Source: Allocoprococcus comes (lineage in GTDB: Bacteria; Bacillota; Clostridia; Lachnospirales; Lachnospiraceae). Taken from it: 64,000 nucleotides of DNA. Numbering within the stretch: position 1 is the stretch's first letter; each line of letters begins with the position of its first letter. This document shows, piece by piece, positions 8,877-16,867 of the stretch. The DNA is taken from NCBI RefSeq assembly GCF_013300725.1, contig NZ_JAAIMM010000002.1, forward strand, positions 1 through 64,000. Direction: 5' to 3'. The notes below the pieces were generated by a model. It was not told the DNA's origin and did not search any database. It saw only the letters and a program-made list of their open reading frames with translations. The position numbers and the translations under genes were made by a program.

Positions 8877-8906
8877 TTGACTTTGTGCGGTATGCCACTG
8901 TATAAT
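8877..8906 (+). promoter_or_regulatory. Promoter of the L21-Prp-L27 operon
   Basis: Near-consensus TTGACT (8877-8882), 18-base spacer, TATAAT (8901-8906). The transcript would start near 8913 and contain the L21 leader. Confidence 0.8.
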
Positions 8907-8911
8907 ACAGA

Positions 8912-8985
8912 GGTATGCCGCACAACGAGGTTATAAGTCCTGATTTGATCAGACACCGTAGTTGGCGAGTAATGATAATAGGAGG
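8912..8985 (+). ncRNA. Ribosomal protein L21 leader
   Basis: The untranslated leader between the promoter and rplU contains the sequence and spacing typical of the Firmicutes L21 leader (AACGAGGTTATAAGTCC, then TCAGACACCGTAGTTGGCGA), a structured RNA thought to mediate autoregulation by L21 or another operon product. The boundaries are approximate and the secondary structure was judged by eye. Confidence 0.75.
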
Positions 8986-8991
8986 TGCCAT

Positions 8992-9300
8992 ATGTACGCA
9001 ATTATAGCAACAGGTGGTAAACAGTACAAAGTAGCCGAAGGCGATATCATTAAAGTAGAAAAGCTTGGTGTGGAAGCCGGACAGTCTTATACTTTTGACC
9101 AGGTTCTCGCAGTAAGTGGTGACGAGCTTAAAGTTGGAACACCAGTAGTAGAAGGTGCAACAGTTGAAGCATCTGTAATTGGTGACGGAAAAGCTAAAAA
9201 AGTTATCGTTTACAAGTATAAGAGAAAAACAGGTTACCACAAGAAAAACGGACACAGACAGCAGTATACAGCAGTTAAGATCGAAAAGATCAACGCGTAA
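8992..9300 (+). CDS. rplU: 50S ribosomal protein L21
   Basis: Primary 23S rRNA-binding protein of the large subunit, 102 residues. [14 protein letters not shown] at the N-terminus and [15 protein letters not shown] near the C-terminus are diagnostic. The longer frame from 8962 is rejected because AGGAGG at 8982-8987 places the start at 8992. First gene of the conserved rplU-prp-rpmA operon, under the L21 leader. Confidence 0.97.
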   Translation: MYAIIATGGKQYKVAEGDIIKVEKLGVEAGQSYTFDQVLAVSGDELKVGTPVVEGATVEASVIGDGKAKKVIVYKYKRKTGYHKKNGHRQQYTAVKIEKINA

Positions 9301-9315
9301 GAAGCTGGTGGTTAT

Positions 9316-9648
9316 ATGATACGAGTAACCATTTATAAAAATGAAAAACATCAATGTGTAGGTTTCAAAGCACATGGTCATGCAGGATTCAGTGAAGAAG
9401 GACAGGATATTGTCTGCGCAGCTGTTTCTGTACTTACGATCAATACTTTGAATGCCATTGAGAAATTTGCGGATGACCGTACAAGCCTTGTATCCGATGA
9501 ATCCAAAGGACTCATTGACTATCGACTTAAAGGTAATCCGACTCGCGAGGCAAAGCTTTTGCTTGACGCGATGGTTCTCGGTCTGGAAGAGATTGCAGAA
9601 GATGAGAACTACAGAGAATATATGGATTTGACATACGAGGAGGTGTAA
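9316..9648 (+). CDS. prp: Ribosomal-processing cysteine protease Prp
   Basis: Cysteine protease that removes the N-terminal extension of ribosomal protein L27 in Firmicutes, needed for a working peptidyl-transferase centre. The 110 residues carry the catalytic His in AHGHAGF (about 22) and Cys in DIVCAAVS (about 34). It sits between rplU and rpmA, and the L27 encoded next door has the matching cleavage motif, so enzyme and substrate are both present. The 15-base gap to rplU and 5-base gap to rpmA imply one transcript. Confidence 0.95.
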   Translation: MIRVTIYKNEKHQCVGFKAHGHAGFSEEGQDIVCAAVSVLTINTLNAIEKFADDRTSLVSDESKGLIDYRLKGNPTREAKLLLDAMVLGLEEIAEDENYREYMDLTYEEV

Positions 9649-9653
9649 CAACC

Positions 9654-9938
9654 ATGATGAAATTAAACCTTCAGTTTTTCGCTCATAAAAAGGGAGTTGG
9701 TTCTACAAAGAACGGTCGTGACTCTGAATCTAAGAGACTTGGAGCAAAAAGAGCAGACGGACAGTTTGTAAAAGCTGGTAACATCCTTTACAGACAGCGC
9801 GGAACAAAGATTCATCCAGGAATCAATGTAGGTCGCGGTGGTGACGATACATTATTTGCACTGGTTGACGGTGTTGTTCGTTTTGAAAGAAAAGGAAGAG
9901 ATAAGAAACAGGTTTCTATCTATCCAGTAGCTGAATAA
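9654..9938 (+). CDS. rpmA: 50S ribosomal protein L27 (with Prp-cleaved leader)
   Basis: L27 reaches the peptidyl-transferase centre with its N-terminus. The protein begins [14 protein letters not shown]: the LNLQFF extension is the Firmicutes leader cut by Prp after the second Phe, exposing AHKKG. The rest ([15 protein letters not shown]) is standard. Two ATGs in tandem (9654 and 9657) could both start; GAGGTG at 9640-9645 fits either. A strong terminator follows. Confidence 0.97.
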   Translation: MMKLNLQFFAHKKGVGSTKNGRDSESKRLGAKRADGQFVKAGNILYRQRGTKIHPGINVGRGGDDTLFALVDGVVRFERKGRDKKQVSIYPVAE

Positions 9939-9951
9939 GCAGATTTAACAG

Positions 9952-9987
9952 AGGCTTCAAACTTTTTTGGTTTGAAGCCTTGTTTTT
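9952..9987 (+). terminator. Intrinsic terminator after rpmA
   Basis: Perfect arms AGGCTTCAAAC (9952-9962) and GTTTGAAGCCT (9970-9980) with a 7-base loop, followed by TGTTTTTA. It separates the ribosomal operon from obgE. Confidence 0.85.
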
Positions 9988-10011
9988 AGTCATAAATAAG
10001 GAGGACATATT

Positions 10012-11295
10012 ATGTTTGCAGACAGAGCAAAAATATATATCCGATCCGGAAAGGGCGGCGACGGTCACGTCAGCTTTCGCAGGGAATTATATGTTCCGAA
10101 TGGCGGTCCGGACGGAGGCGACGGCGGTCGCGGCGGTGATGTAATCTTTGAAGTAGACAAAGGTCTTAACACCCTGGTAGATTTCCGTCACAAAACAAAA
10201 TATAAAGCACAGGACGGAGAGGAAGGCGGCAAAAAGCGCTGCCATGGTAAGGATGCAAAGGATCTGATCCTGAAGGTTCCGGAAGGAACAGTCATCCGTG
10301 AAGCAGAGACCAATAAAGTCATTGCCGATATGTCAGGTGAAAACCAGCGCCAGATCATCTTAAAAGGTGGAAAAGGCGGTCTTGGAAATATGCATTTTGC
10401 AACCTCTACCATGCAGGTTCCGAAGTATGCACAGCCAGGAAAGCCTGCGCAGGAACTCTGGGTGAATCTGGAGCTTAAGGTGATCGCAGACGTTGGGCTT
10501 GTAGGTTTCCCGAATGTTGGTAAATCCACATTCCTTTCCCGTGTAACCAATGCGCAGCCAAAGATTGCAAATTATCATTTCACAACACTCAGCCCGAACC
10601 TTGGAGTTGTAGATCTGGAAGGTGCAAAGGGATTTGTTATTGCAGATATTCCGGGACTGATCGAAGGAGCATCAGAAGGTGTCGGACTTGGACATGAATT
10701 TTTGCGTCATATTGAACGTACCAAGATGATGATCCATGTTGTGGATGCGGCAGGTATCGAAGGACGCGATCCGGTTGAAGACATTTACAAGATCAATGCT
10801 GAGCTGGAAGCCTATAACAAAGAAATTTCCATGCGTCCGCAGGTCATTGCAGCGAACAAGGTTGACCTTATCTATTCCGAAGATGAAGATCCGATCCAGA
10901 GACTGAGAGATGAGTTTGAACCAAAGGGAATCAAGGTATTCCCGATTTCCGGTGTGACCGGAGAAGGACTTTCTGATCTTCTTTACTATGTAAATAATGA
11001 ACTTCAGAAGTTGGATGACAAGCCGATTGTATTTGAACAGGAATATTTCCCGGAAGAAGAGATCATCCATATGGATCTTCCATATACCGTAGAAAAAGAA
11101 GACGATATATTTGTAGTAGAGGGACCGAAGATCGAAAAGATGCTTGGTTACACCAATCTGGATTCCGAAAAGGGATTTGCTTTCTTCCAGAAATTCCTGA
11201 AAGAAACCGGTATCCTTGAACAGCTTGAAAATGTAGGTGTTCAGGAAGGCGATACTATCCGTATGTACGGTCTTCAGTTTGAATATTACCGTTAG
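10012..11295 (+). CDS. obgE: GTPase Obg/CgtA
   Basis: Essential ribosome-associated GTPase in 50S assembly and stress signalling. The 427 residues show the glycine-rich Obg fold first (1-158, GGDGHVSFRRE and repeated GGxGG stretches), then the G domain (about 159-335) with G1 GFPNVGKST, the switch I Thr in HFTTLSP, G3 DIPGLIEGA and G4 NKVD, and a C-terminal OCT domain (about 350-427) as in Gram-positive members. AAGGAGG at 10000-10006 supports the start. It follows the rpmA terminator and begins a run of closely spaced genes through rsfS. Confidence 0.96.
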   Translation: MFADRAKIYIRSGKGGDGHVSFRRELYVPNGGPDGGDGGRGGDVIFEVDKGLNTLVDFRHKTKYKAQDGEEGGKKRCHGKDAKDLILKVPEGTVIREAETNKVIADMSGENQRQIILKGGKGGLGNMHFATSTMQVPKYAQPGKPAQELWVNLELKVIADVGLVGFPNVGKSTFLSRVTNAQPKIANYHFTTLSPNLGVVDLEGAKGFVIADIPGLIEGASEGVGLGHEFLRHIERTKMMIHVVDAAGIEGRDPVEDIYKINAELEAYNKEISMRPQVIAANKVDLIYSEDEDPIQRLRDEFEPKGIKVFPISGVTGEGLSDLLYYVNNELQKLDDKPIVFEQEYFPEEEIIHMDLPYTVEKEDDIFVVEGPKIEKMLGYTNLDSEKGFAFFQKFLKETGILEQLENVGVQEGDTIRMYGLQFEYYR

Positions 11296-11326
11296 AACAG
11301 GACATAATTTAAGAAAGGAGAGTTTT

Positions 11327-11617
11327 ATGACTTCCAAACAGAGAGCTTATTTAAAGAGCCTTGCGATGACAATGGATCCGATCCTTCAGATCGGTAAATC
11401 CAGCGTAACACCGGAACTTACAGCAGCTGTTGCAGAAGCGCTTGAAGCAAGAGAACTGATCAAGCTTCACGTTCTTCAGAACTGTGGGGATGATCTTCGT
11501 GGAATGGCAGAGATTCTTGCAGAGCGTACACGTTCCCAGGTGGTACAGGTGATCGGAAGAAAAATCGTTCTTTATAAAGAGGGAAAAGACGACAAGAAGA
11601 AAATCGTTCTCCCTTAA
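11327..11617 (+). CDS. yhbY: YhbY/CRS1-CRM-type RNA-binding protein
   Basis: Small RNA-binding protein that associates with pre-50S ribosomes. 96 residues, one CRM domain: TSKQRAYLKSLA at the start, then the GxxG-type loop in QIGKSSV, and RELIKLHVLQNC. A longer frame starts inside obgE, but AAAGGAG at 11315-11321 points to the ATG at 11327. It lies between obgE and nadD with gaps of 31 and 17 bases. Confidence 0.92.
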   Translation: MTSKQRAYLKSLAMTMDPILQIGKSSVTPELTAAVAEALEARELIKLHVLQNCGDDLRGMAEILAERTRSQVVQVIGRKIVLYKEGKDDKKKIVLP

Positions 11618-11634
11618 TGAGTGGAGTATAGATT

Positions 11635-12267
11635 ATGAGAATCGGTATTATGGGCGGAACATTTGACCCCATTCACAATGGACATCTGATGCTTGGTGAA
11701 TATGCGTATCAGCAGTTTCATCTGGATGAGGTGTGGTATATGCCAAACGGCAATCCGCCCCATAAATCAAATCCGGAAATACGAAAAGATTTACAGGATC
11801 GTGCCGAAATGACGCAGCTTGCTATTGAAGACATTCCGTATTTCCGGCTTTGTACCTATGAAATGGATCGAAAGGAAACTTCGTATTCCTATGAGACAAT
11901 GGAGTATTTTAAAGAGACTTATCCGCAGGATGAATTCTATTTTATCATCGGTGCGGATTCTCTTTTCAATCTGGAAACCTGGAAATGTCCGGAGAGACTT
12001 CTGAAAACAGCGGTCATTCTGGCAGCATACCGGGATGACGCGGGAGCACCGAAGAAAATGAGCCGTCAGATTACATATTTAAGAGAAAAATATGCTTGTG
12101 ATATCCGGCTGCTCCGTACCCCTGTGATGCCTGTTTCTTCCAGTGAGATCCGGCAGATGATCCGGGAAGGAAAGATGGAAGATCTCCCAATCCCGAAAAA
12201 GGTTGCAGATTATATAGATTTGAACAGATTATATCAGGTGAGTGAACATGACGGAAACAATACTTAA
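11635..12267 (+). CDS. nadD: Nicotinate-nucleotide adenylyltransferase
   Basis: Joins nicotinate mononucleotide with ATP to make deamido-NAD, a required step of NAD synthesis. The 210 residues carry the nucleotidyltransferase motif GGTFDPIHNGHL (about 7-18) and the C-terminal SSSEIR variant of the (S/T)xSSTxIR motif (about 165-170). FIIGADS and W/KCPERLL around 105-120 also fit. It overlaps yqeK by about 20 bases, the usual nadD-yqeK pairing. Confidence 0.95.
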   Translation: MRIGIMGGTFDPIHNGHLMLGEYAYQQFHLDEVWYMPNGNPPHKSNPEIRKDLQDRAEMTQLAIEDIPYFRLCTYEMDRKETSYSYETMEYFKETYPQDEFYFIIGADSLFNLETWKCPERLLKTAVILAAYRDDAGAPKKMSRQITYLREKYACDIRLLRTPVMPVSSSEIRQMIREGKMEDLPIPKKVADYIDLNRLYQVSEHDGNNT

Positions 12268-12850
12268 GATGCAGAAAAAAGTAAAACGATACCTGGATAA
12301 AGACCGCTACGATCACACAATCGGTGTGATGCATACGGCAGGCTGCCTTGCTATGCGTTATGGTGCAGATCTGGAGAAGGCTCTGATTGCAGGGCTTTTA
12401 CACGACTGTGCAAAATGTGTGCCGAGTGCAGAAAAGATCAAACTCTGTGAGAGGAATCATATCGAAATCTCTGAAGCAGAGTACCAGAATCCGGGACTTT
12501 TGCATGCAAAGCTGGGTGCTTTTTTTGCCCGGAAAAAATATGGAATAGAAGATGAAGAGATTCTTCGGTCAATCGAGTCTCACACAACCGGCCGTCCGAA
12601 GATGTCTCTGCTTGATAAGATCATTTATATCGCAGATTACATGGAGCCGGGAAGAGATGTTGCACCAAATCTTCCGGAAGTACGTGCACTTGCATTTGTA
12701 GATCTGGATGCATGTCTCTACCGTATTCTGGAAGATACCCTTGCGTATCTTGAAAAAAAGGGTGCAACGGTGGATCCTGCAACAGAAGAGACATTTTTAT
12801 ACTATAAGAACCTGAAAAACAGTGATTCCGAAAAGGAGGACAAAAACTGA
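12248..12850 (+). CDS. yqeK: YqeK-type HD-domain phosphohydrolase
   Basis: HD-superfamily metal-dependent hydrolase; the YqeK family is reported to cleave diadenosine tetraphosphate symmetrically. About 200 residues, with the paired His-Asp in LLHDCAKC (about 55), an upstream His in YDHTIGVMHTAG, and the distal HTTGRPKMSLLDKIIYIADYMEPGR segment (about 113-138). GTG at 12242 and ATG at 12248 are both possible starts; the latter is better placed after AGGTG. Coupled to nadD upstream and overlaps rsfS by 1 base. Confidence 0.9.
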   Translation: MTETILKMQKKVKRYLDKDRYDHTIGVMHTAGCLAMRYGADLEKALIAGLLHDCAKCVPSAEKIKLCERNHIEISEAEYQNPGLLHAKLGAFFARKKYGIEDEEILRSIESHTTGRPKMSLLDKIIYIADYMEPGRDVAPNLPEVRALAFVDLDACLYRILEDTLAYLEKKGATVDPATEETFLYYKNLKNSDSEKEDKN

Positions 12851-13209
12851 TGCAGACAATCGAACAGTCAAGAGAGATGGCAAAACTTGCCTGCGAAGCA
12901 CTCGTTGATAAAAAAGGCGAAGATATCCGTGTAATTGACATTGCAGGAATCTCTGTGCTTGCAGATTATTTTATCATCGCAAACGGAACCAACGAAAGCC
13001 AGGTAAGAGCACTGGTTGACAATGTAGAAGAGACACTTGGAAAAGCAGGGTACGAAGTTAAACAACGTGAAGGCTACGGTCTTGGAAGCTGGGTACTGCT
13101 GGACTTTGGTGATATTATCGTACATGTATTCGACAGAGAGAACCGTCTGTTCTACGATCTGGAAAGAATCTGGAGCGATGGCAAGCAGGTTGATCCGGAG
13201 GAACTGTAA
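12850..13209 (+). CDS. rsfS: Ribosome silencing factor RsfS
   Basis: Binds L14 on the 50S subunit and blocks subunit joining during starvation. The 119 residues are a full RsfS/Iojap domain: VIDIAGISVLADYFIIANG, then EGYGLGSWVLLDFGDIIVHVF and YDLERIW. AAAAGGAGG at 12830-12838 supports the start, which overlaps the yqeK stop. Last of the obgE-yhbY-nadD-yqeK-rsfS run. Confidence 0.95.
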   Translation: MQTIEQSREMAKLACEALVDKKGEDIRVIDIAGISVLADYFIIANGTNESQVRALVDNVEETLGKAGYEVKQREGYGLGSWVLLDFGDIIVHVFDRENRLFYDLERIWSDGKQVDPEEL

Positions 13210-13316
13210 ATATATTTTCTGATATTTTGGAGATTGATACTGGTGAGCCTGTGCTTTCCGTGTTACAATATATACGTTATCGAAAAACATGGTCCTGAAT
13301 CATGGAGGCACAAAGT

Positions 13317-13580
13317 ATGGAACCAATGTATTTGTCAATCCAGCCGGAAAAGACCGGAGAACGCATAAAAAAGCTGCTTTTGGAACAAGGGTATACGATT
13401 CGGGAAATCCAGGGCGCTTTTGGATTTGAAAATCCGCAGGCTATTTATAAGTGGATTTCCGGCAAATCGTTACCCAGTATAGACAATTTCATTATTTTAA
13501 GTAGATTATTACATACTACGATTGAAGATATCCTCGTCATTGACGAGGATATTTCTCGTTTATGGGTAATTTTAAACTGA
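13317..13580 (+). CDS. Small XRE-like helix-turn-helix protein
   Basis: DNA-binding protein of about 87 residues. The Cro/C1-type helix-turn-helix spans about residues 15-65 (GERIKKLLLEQGYTIREIQ, then NPQAIYKWISGKSLPSIDN). No second domain is present. The longest frame begins at 13302, but GGAGG at 13304-13308 is inside it and serves the ATG at 13317. Target genes are unknown. It is preceded by about 100 bases without a clear promoter and does not overlap its neighbours. Confidence 0.75.
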   Translation: MEPMYLSIQPEKTGERIKKLLLEQGYTIREIQGAFGFENPQAIYKWISGKSLPSIDNFIILSRLLHTTIEDILVIDEDISRLWVILN

Positions 13581-13707
13581 TAGTTGAATGACAAACTGCC
13601 ATAATATGATTTACAATTGAATCAGAAGCAAATGATGGAAGAGTTATAGGATTGATATTATTCTTATTTGTGTTGCAAACAAAAGAACATTATGGGAGGC
13701 AAAAATC

Positions 13708-14223
13708 ATGAAGAAAATCACATCGGCTTATGCAAACAAGATGTTGAGAAGCCTTGAGGAAGATAAAGCATTCTGGGTAAACAAGGAGGCAGCATCCAGT
13801 ACCTATGTGGCAGCGGTCAATGAGGAGCCGGTCATTCCGGAATACGATTACATGACCATTGCGAATACGATTGACGAAATCGACAGGAAGATTGTTACCA
13901 TTAAACACACATTGAATCTGACAAATGCTACCGCAAAAGTGCAGGTCGGCGATCAGGAGATGAGTATTGACAGTATTCTGATTCGAATGGCACAGCTCAA
14001 CAAAAGAAAAGCTGTTCTTGACGATATGCGCAAGCGACTTCCGAAAATGCGTGTATATAGTAGTTCATTTAGTTCATCTGGCTCAGCACCGGAATATAAA
14101 TATATCAACTATGATTTAGAAGTAATCCGACAGGAATACGACCGTATTTCCAATACAATTATGGAAATGCAGATTGCACTGGATCGTTACAATCAGACAG
14201 TATTGTTTGAGGTGGATATCTAA
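13708..14223 (+). CDS. Conserved hypothetical protein, DIP1984-like
   Basis: 171 residues, cytosolic, no signal peptide or membrane segment. Long charged helices dominate (about 45-115 and 128-165), with TIDEIDRKIVTIKHTLNLTN and RMAQLNKRKAVLDDMRKRL. This resembles the septicolysin/DIP1984-type proteins (DUF6847), which share an 'I-x-x-LN-x-TN' helix and a following 'L-R-x-L' helix; the resemblance is by eye only. GGGAGG at 13693-13698 supports the start. A serine-rich linker (SSSFSSSGS) sits near residue 117. Function unknown. Confidence 0.6.
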   Translation: MKKITSAYANKMLRSLEEDKAFWVNKEAASSTYVAAVNEEPVIPEYDYMTIANTIDEIDRKIVTIKHTLNLTNATAKVQVGDQEMSIDSILIRMAQLNKRKAVLDDMRKRLPKMRVYSSSFSSSGSAPEYKYINYDLEVIRQEYDRISNTIMEMQIALDRYNQTVLFEVDI

Positions 14224-14430
14224 GTGGATTTTCCGTACAGGGCATATCTTTAACAAAGCTTATAGACGGTTGGTTATGGTTCAATGTCATCGTTTATTGG
14301 TTATTTGTTATCAGGTTATGTGTTCTTGTTCATAGAAACATTTTTGGAAAAGTATACAATTTAAATTTTTAAATCACCCTGTAAAAAACCTGTGTCAGTT
14401 CACAGTGCAGAGGTACGGTTTCAAGCACAC

Positions 14431-14465
14431 AACAGCTGCGGAATTGCTTCCGCAGCTGTTTTTAT
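14431..14465 (+). terminator. Intrinsic terminator
   Basis: Perfect 13-base arms AACAGCTGCGGAA (14431-14443) and TTCCGCAGCTGTT (14448-14460) with a 4-base loop and T run to 14463. Confidence 0.85.
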
Positions 14466-14547
14466 AGTAAGAAAGGATCGTAACCAAGAAAGTTTTAAAT
14501 CAAAATATATCCGCCGAAAAAAGAATCCGCTCCATATTTAAAATTTA

Positions 14548-14594
14548 CCAAAAACAAGAAACCATTTTTGTGAATTTAGTTTCTTGTTTTTTGG
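14548..14594 (+). promoter_or_regulatory. Inverted repeat overlapping the TetR-gene promoter
   Basis: CCAAAAACAAGAAAC (14548-14562) and GTTTCTTGTTTTTTGG (14579-14594) form an inverted repeat. A promoter TTGTTT (14584-14589), 18 bases, TACAAT (14608-14613) overlaps its right arm. TetR proteins commonly repress their own promoter through such a site; a second reading as a weak terminator is possible. Confidence 0.45.
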
Positions 14595-14659
14595 TTCGCA
14601 AAAATGCTACAATCAAGGAAACCAGAAGAAAAATAATAGTTTCCATAGGAGATGATGAT

Positions 14660-15226
14660 GTGTCAGATAAAAATATAAAAGACAATATTCTCGAAGCAAC
14701 CATCCAGGCATTTCAAAAAAAAGGATTAAAATTTACAATGGATGATATCACGTCACTTCTTGGAATCAGCAAAAAAACAATCTATACTGTTTTTCCTGAC
14801 AAAAATTCATTGGTTCTGGAGATGGTTGATTATTGTTTTTACTCGATCAAAGAAAGTGAACAAAAAGTTCTTCAAGATCTGAGTCTGGATACCGTCGGTA
14901 AAATCAGAGCAATTCTTGGTGTGTTGCCGGAAGGGTATCGGGAGCTTGATCTCAGACAGCTTTATCAGCTAAAGGAGAGGTATCCCGAAGTTTACGAAAA
15001 AGTAAAATCCCGTCTGGAAACCGGGTGGGAGAGTACGATTTCATTACTGGAACAGGGCATCACAGAAGGAAAAATTCGAAATATCCAGATTCCAATTTTA
15101 AAAACCATGATGGAAGCCACATTAGAACAGTTTTTTCAGAGAGACGTGCTGGTCCAGAATGGAATTTCTTATCATGAGGCATTAGATGAAGTCGTATCCA
15201 TTCTGATCGATGGCATTACAATCTGA
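14660..15226 (+). CDS. TetR/AcrR-family transcriptional regulator
   Basis: Dimeric repressor with N-terminal DNA-binding domain and C-terminal ligand pocket, 188 residues from the GTG at 14660. The helix-turn-helix is about residues 10-55 (TMDDITSLLGISKKTIYTVF). The longest frame begins at 14570 in AT-rich non-coding DNA; AGGAG at 14648-14652 is correctly spaced for GTG 14660. Only 19 bases separate it from the GPH transporter gene, so it probably regulates that gene and perhaps the uptake cluster that follows. The ligand cannot be told from sequence. Confidence 0.85.
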   Translation: MSDKNIKDNILEATIQAFQKKGLKFTMDDITSLLGISKKTIYTVFPDKNSLVLEMVDYCFYSIKESEQKVLQDLSLDTVGKIRAILGVLPEGYRELDLRQLYQLKERYPEVYEKVKSRLETGWESTISLLEQGITEGKIRNIQIPILKTMMEATLEQFFQRDVLVQNGISYHEALDEVVSILIDGITI

Positions 15227-15245
15227 CAAGGGGGGAAATTTTATT

Positions 15246-16658
15246 ATGGGAGAAGTACAGAAACTAAAAGGAAAAGAAAAGTTTGCCTACGGAATCGGCG
15301 CTGTAGGGAAAGATATGGTTTATATGCTGTCAGCATCTTATGTTCTTTATTATTATCAGGACATCATGGGCGTCAGTGCTGTGGCAATGGGTGTGATCCT
15401 GTTTATCGCCCGTATCTTTGATGCTTTTAACGATCCAATCATGGGAATTATCGTAGCAAAGACGAAAACCAAATGGGGCAAATTCCGTCCGTGGCTCTTT
15501 ATCGGGACTCTGACAAATGCAATCGTGCTGTACCTGATGTTCGCCGCACCACCAGCTCTTTCCGGCAGTGGACTGGTTGCCTATGCGGCTGTTACCTACA
15601 TACTCTGGGGCGTAACTTATACGATGATGGACATTCCATATTGGTCCATGATTCCGGCTTTTACCGAAAGTGGAAAAGAACGAGAAAATCTTTCGGCATT
15701 GGCACGTTCCTGTGCCGGCGTTGGTTCTGCCATCATCACGATCATCACCGTACTTTCCGTATCCACGCTTAGCAAGCTGGCAGGAGGGAAAAGTGCATCG
15801 GAAATTGAACGGTTGGGATACCGCTATTTTGCACTGGTTATTGCAGTCCTGTTTTTCATTTTTATTACGAATACCTGTCTTTCTATTAAATAGAAATCCT
15901 CTGTAAATATGGAAACAGCAACCGTTAAAGAGATGTTCCGGGCACTGCTTTGTAACGACCAGGCACTTACTATGGTGGCTGCGATCGTTATGATCAATAC
16001 TGCTTTATACATTACGTCCAACCTGGTAATTTATTTCTTCAAATATGATTTCAGTCCGGAAGCATGGCAGAGCAATTATACACTTTTCAATACCTTTGGC
16101 GGTGCGTTCCAGATTCTTGCAATGATGCTCCTGTTTCCGCTGCTCCGGAAATTTATGAATACAATGAAGATCTTTTACGTCAGCTTTTCCATGGCATTTG
16201 CAGGATATATGATCCTGCTTGTAATCGCATTTTCCGGCAGTACCAATGTCTATCTGCTTCTGGTTCCGGCATTTCTTATTATGTCGGCGATTGGTATGCT
16301 GAATGTGATTGTAACGATTTTCCTTGCAAATACGGTAGATTATGGAGAGCTGAAAAATAACCGGCGTGACGAATCCGTAATCTTTTCCATGCAGACCTTT
16401 GTGGTAAAGCTGGCTTCTGGCGTTGCAGCACTTGCGGCTTCGATCGTCATCCAGATCTTCCAGATTAAAAAGGATGAAACAGCAGAAGTACTGACAGCAA
16501 TTGCACCGGCTTCCAGGATGGGACTTCGGATGTGTATGACGATCCTTCCAATCGCTGTACTTTTGATCGGACTGGCTGTGTTCCGGAAACATTACATATT
16601 AACAGACGAAAAGACGGAAGAAATATCCAGAACACTGGAAGAACGGAAGAGAGTATAA
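15246..16658 (+). pseudogene. GPH-family (MelB-like) cation symporter interrupted by in-frame TAG
   Basis: Sugar/organic solute:cation symporter of the glycoside-pentoside-hexuronide family, expected about 470 residues with 12 membrane helices. The N-half (15246-15890) has GKEKFAYGIGAVGKDMVY, FDAFNDPIMG and KWGKFRPWLFIG, the family hallmarks. The C-half (to 16658) continues in the same frame with METATVKEMFRALL and TVDYGELKNNRRDESVIFS. A single TAG at 15891-15893 separates them (SIK-stop-KSSVN); no base is gained or lost. Each half holds about six helices. Unless the stop is suppressed the transporter is inactive. A terminator follows the gene. The substrate is unknown; neighbours suggest a glycerol-related compound. 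Confidence 0.85.
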
Positions 16659-16693
16659 CACATATACATAAAAATTTTATAACGAAATTTTAG

Positions 16694-16724
16694 TGGGACA
16701 GTTTGCGGACTGCCTCATTTTTTT
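16694..16724 (+). terminator. Intrinsic terminator after the GPH gene
   Basis: TGGGACAGT (16694-16702) pairs with ACTGCCTCA (16709-16717) with one mismatch and one wobble, followed by seven T. It separates the GPH unit from the ABC-transporter operon. Confidence 0.65.
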
Positions 16725-16775
16725 ACATTTGAGTAAAAAAATATACGTTCATTTAACATTTCTTTATCCAAAATA

Positions 16776-16789
16776 TGATAGCGCTTTCA
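16776..16789 (+). promoter_or_regulatory. Candidate cre site (CcpA) before the ABC operon
   Basis: TGATAGCGCTTTCA differs from the cre consensus TGWAARCGYTWNCW at one position. It lies 92 bases before the ABC ATPase ATG, after the terminator, so carbon catabolite control of the uptake operon is likely. No clear -35/-10 pair was found next to it. Confidence 0.6.
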
Positions 16790-16867
16790 GAAACAGAAAT
16801 GTTACGATACTACACGGACATGAGAGTCAGAACAAAGCCATATCGCTGGCTATGAAGGAGGAAAAAA

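Larger units (their letters stand above)
14224..14659. other. Intergenic region with terminator and TetR-type control region
   Basis: The first 200 bases show no gene. A strong terminator lies at 14431-14465, followed by an inverted repeat (14548-14594) that overlaps the -35 of the predicted promoter for the TetR gene. Confidence 0.6.

Noticed and set aside
8854-9651. 265-codon minus-strand frame opposite rplU-prp
   Set aside because: Composition is typical of an antisense shadow (Cys/Phe/Ser-rich, no motif), and the plus strand holds three certain genes.
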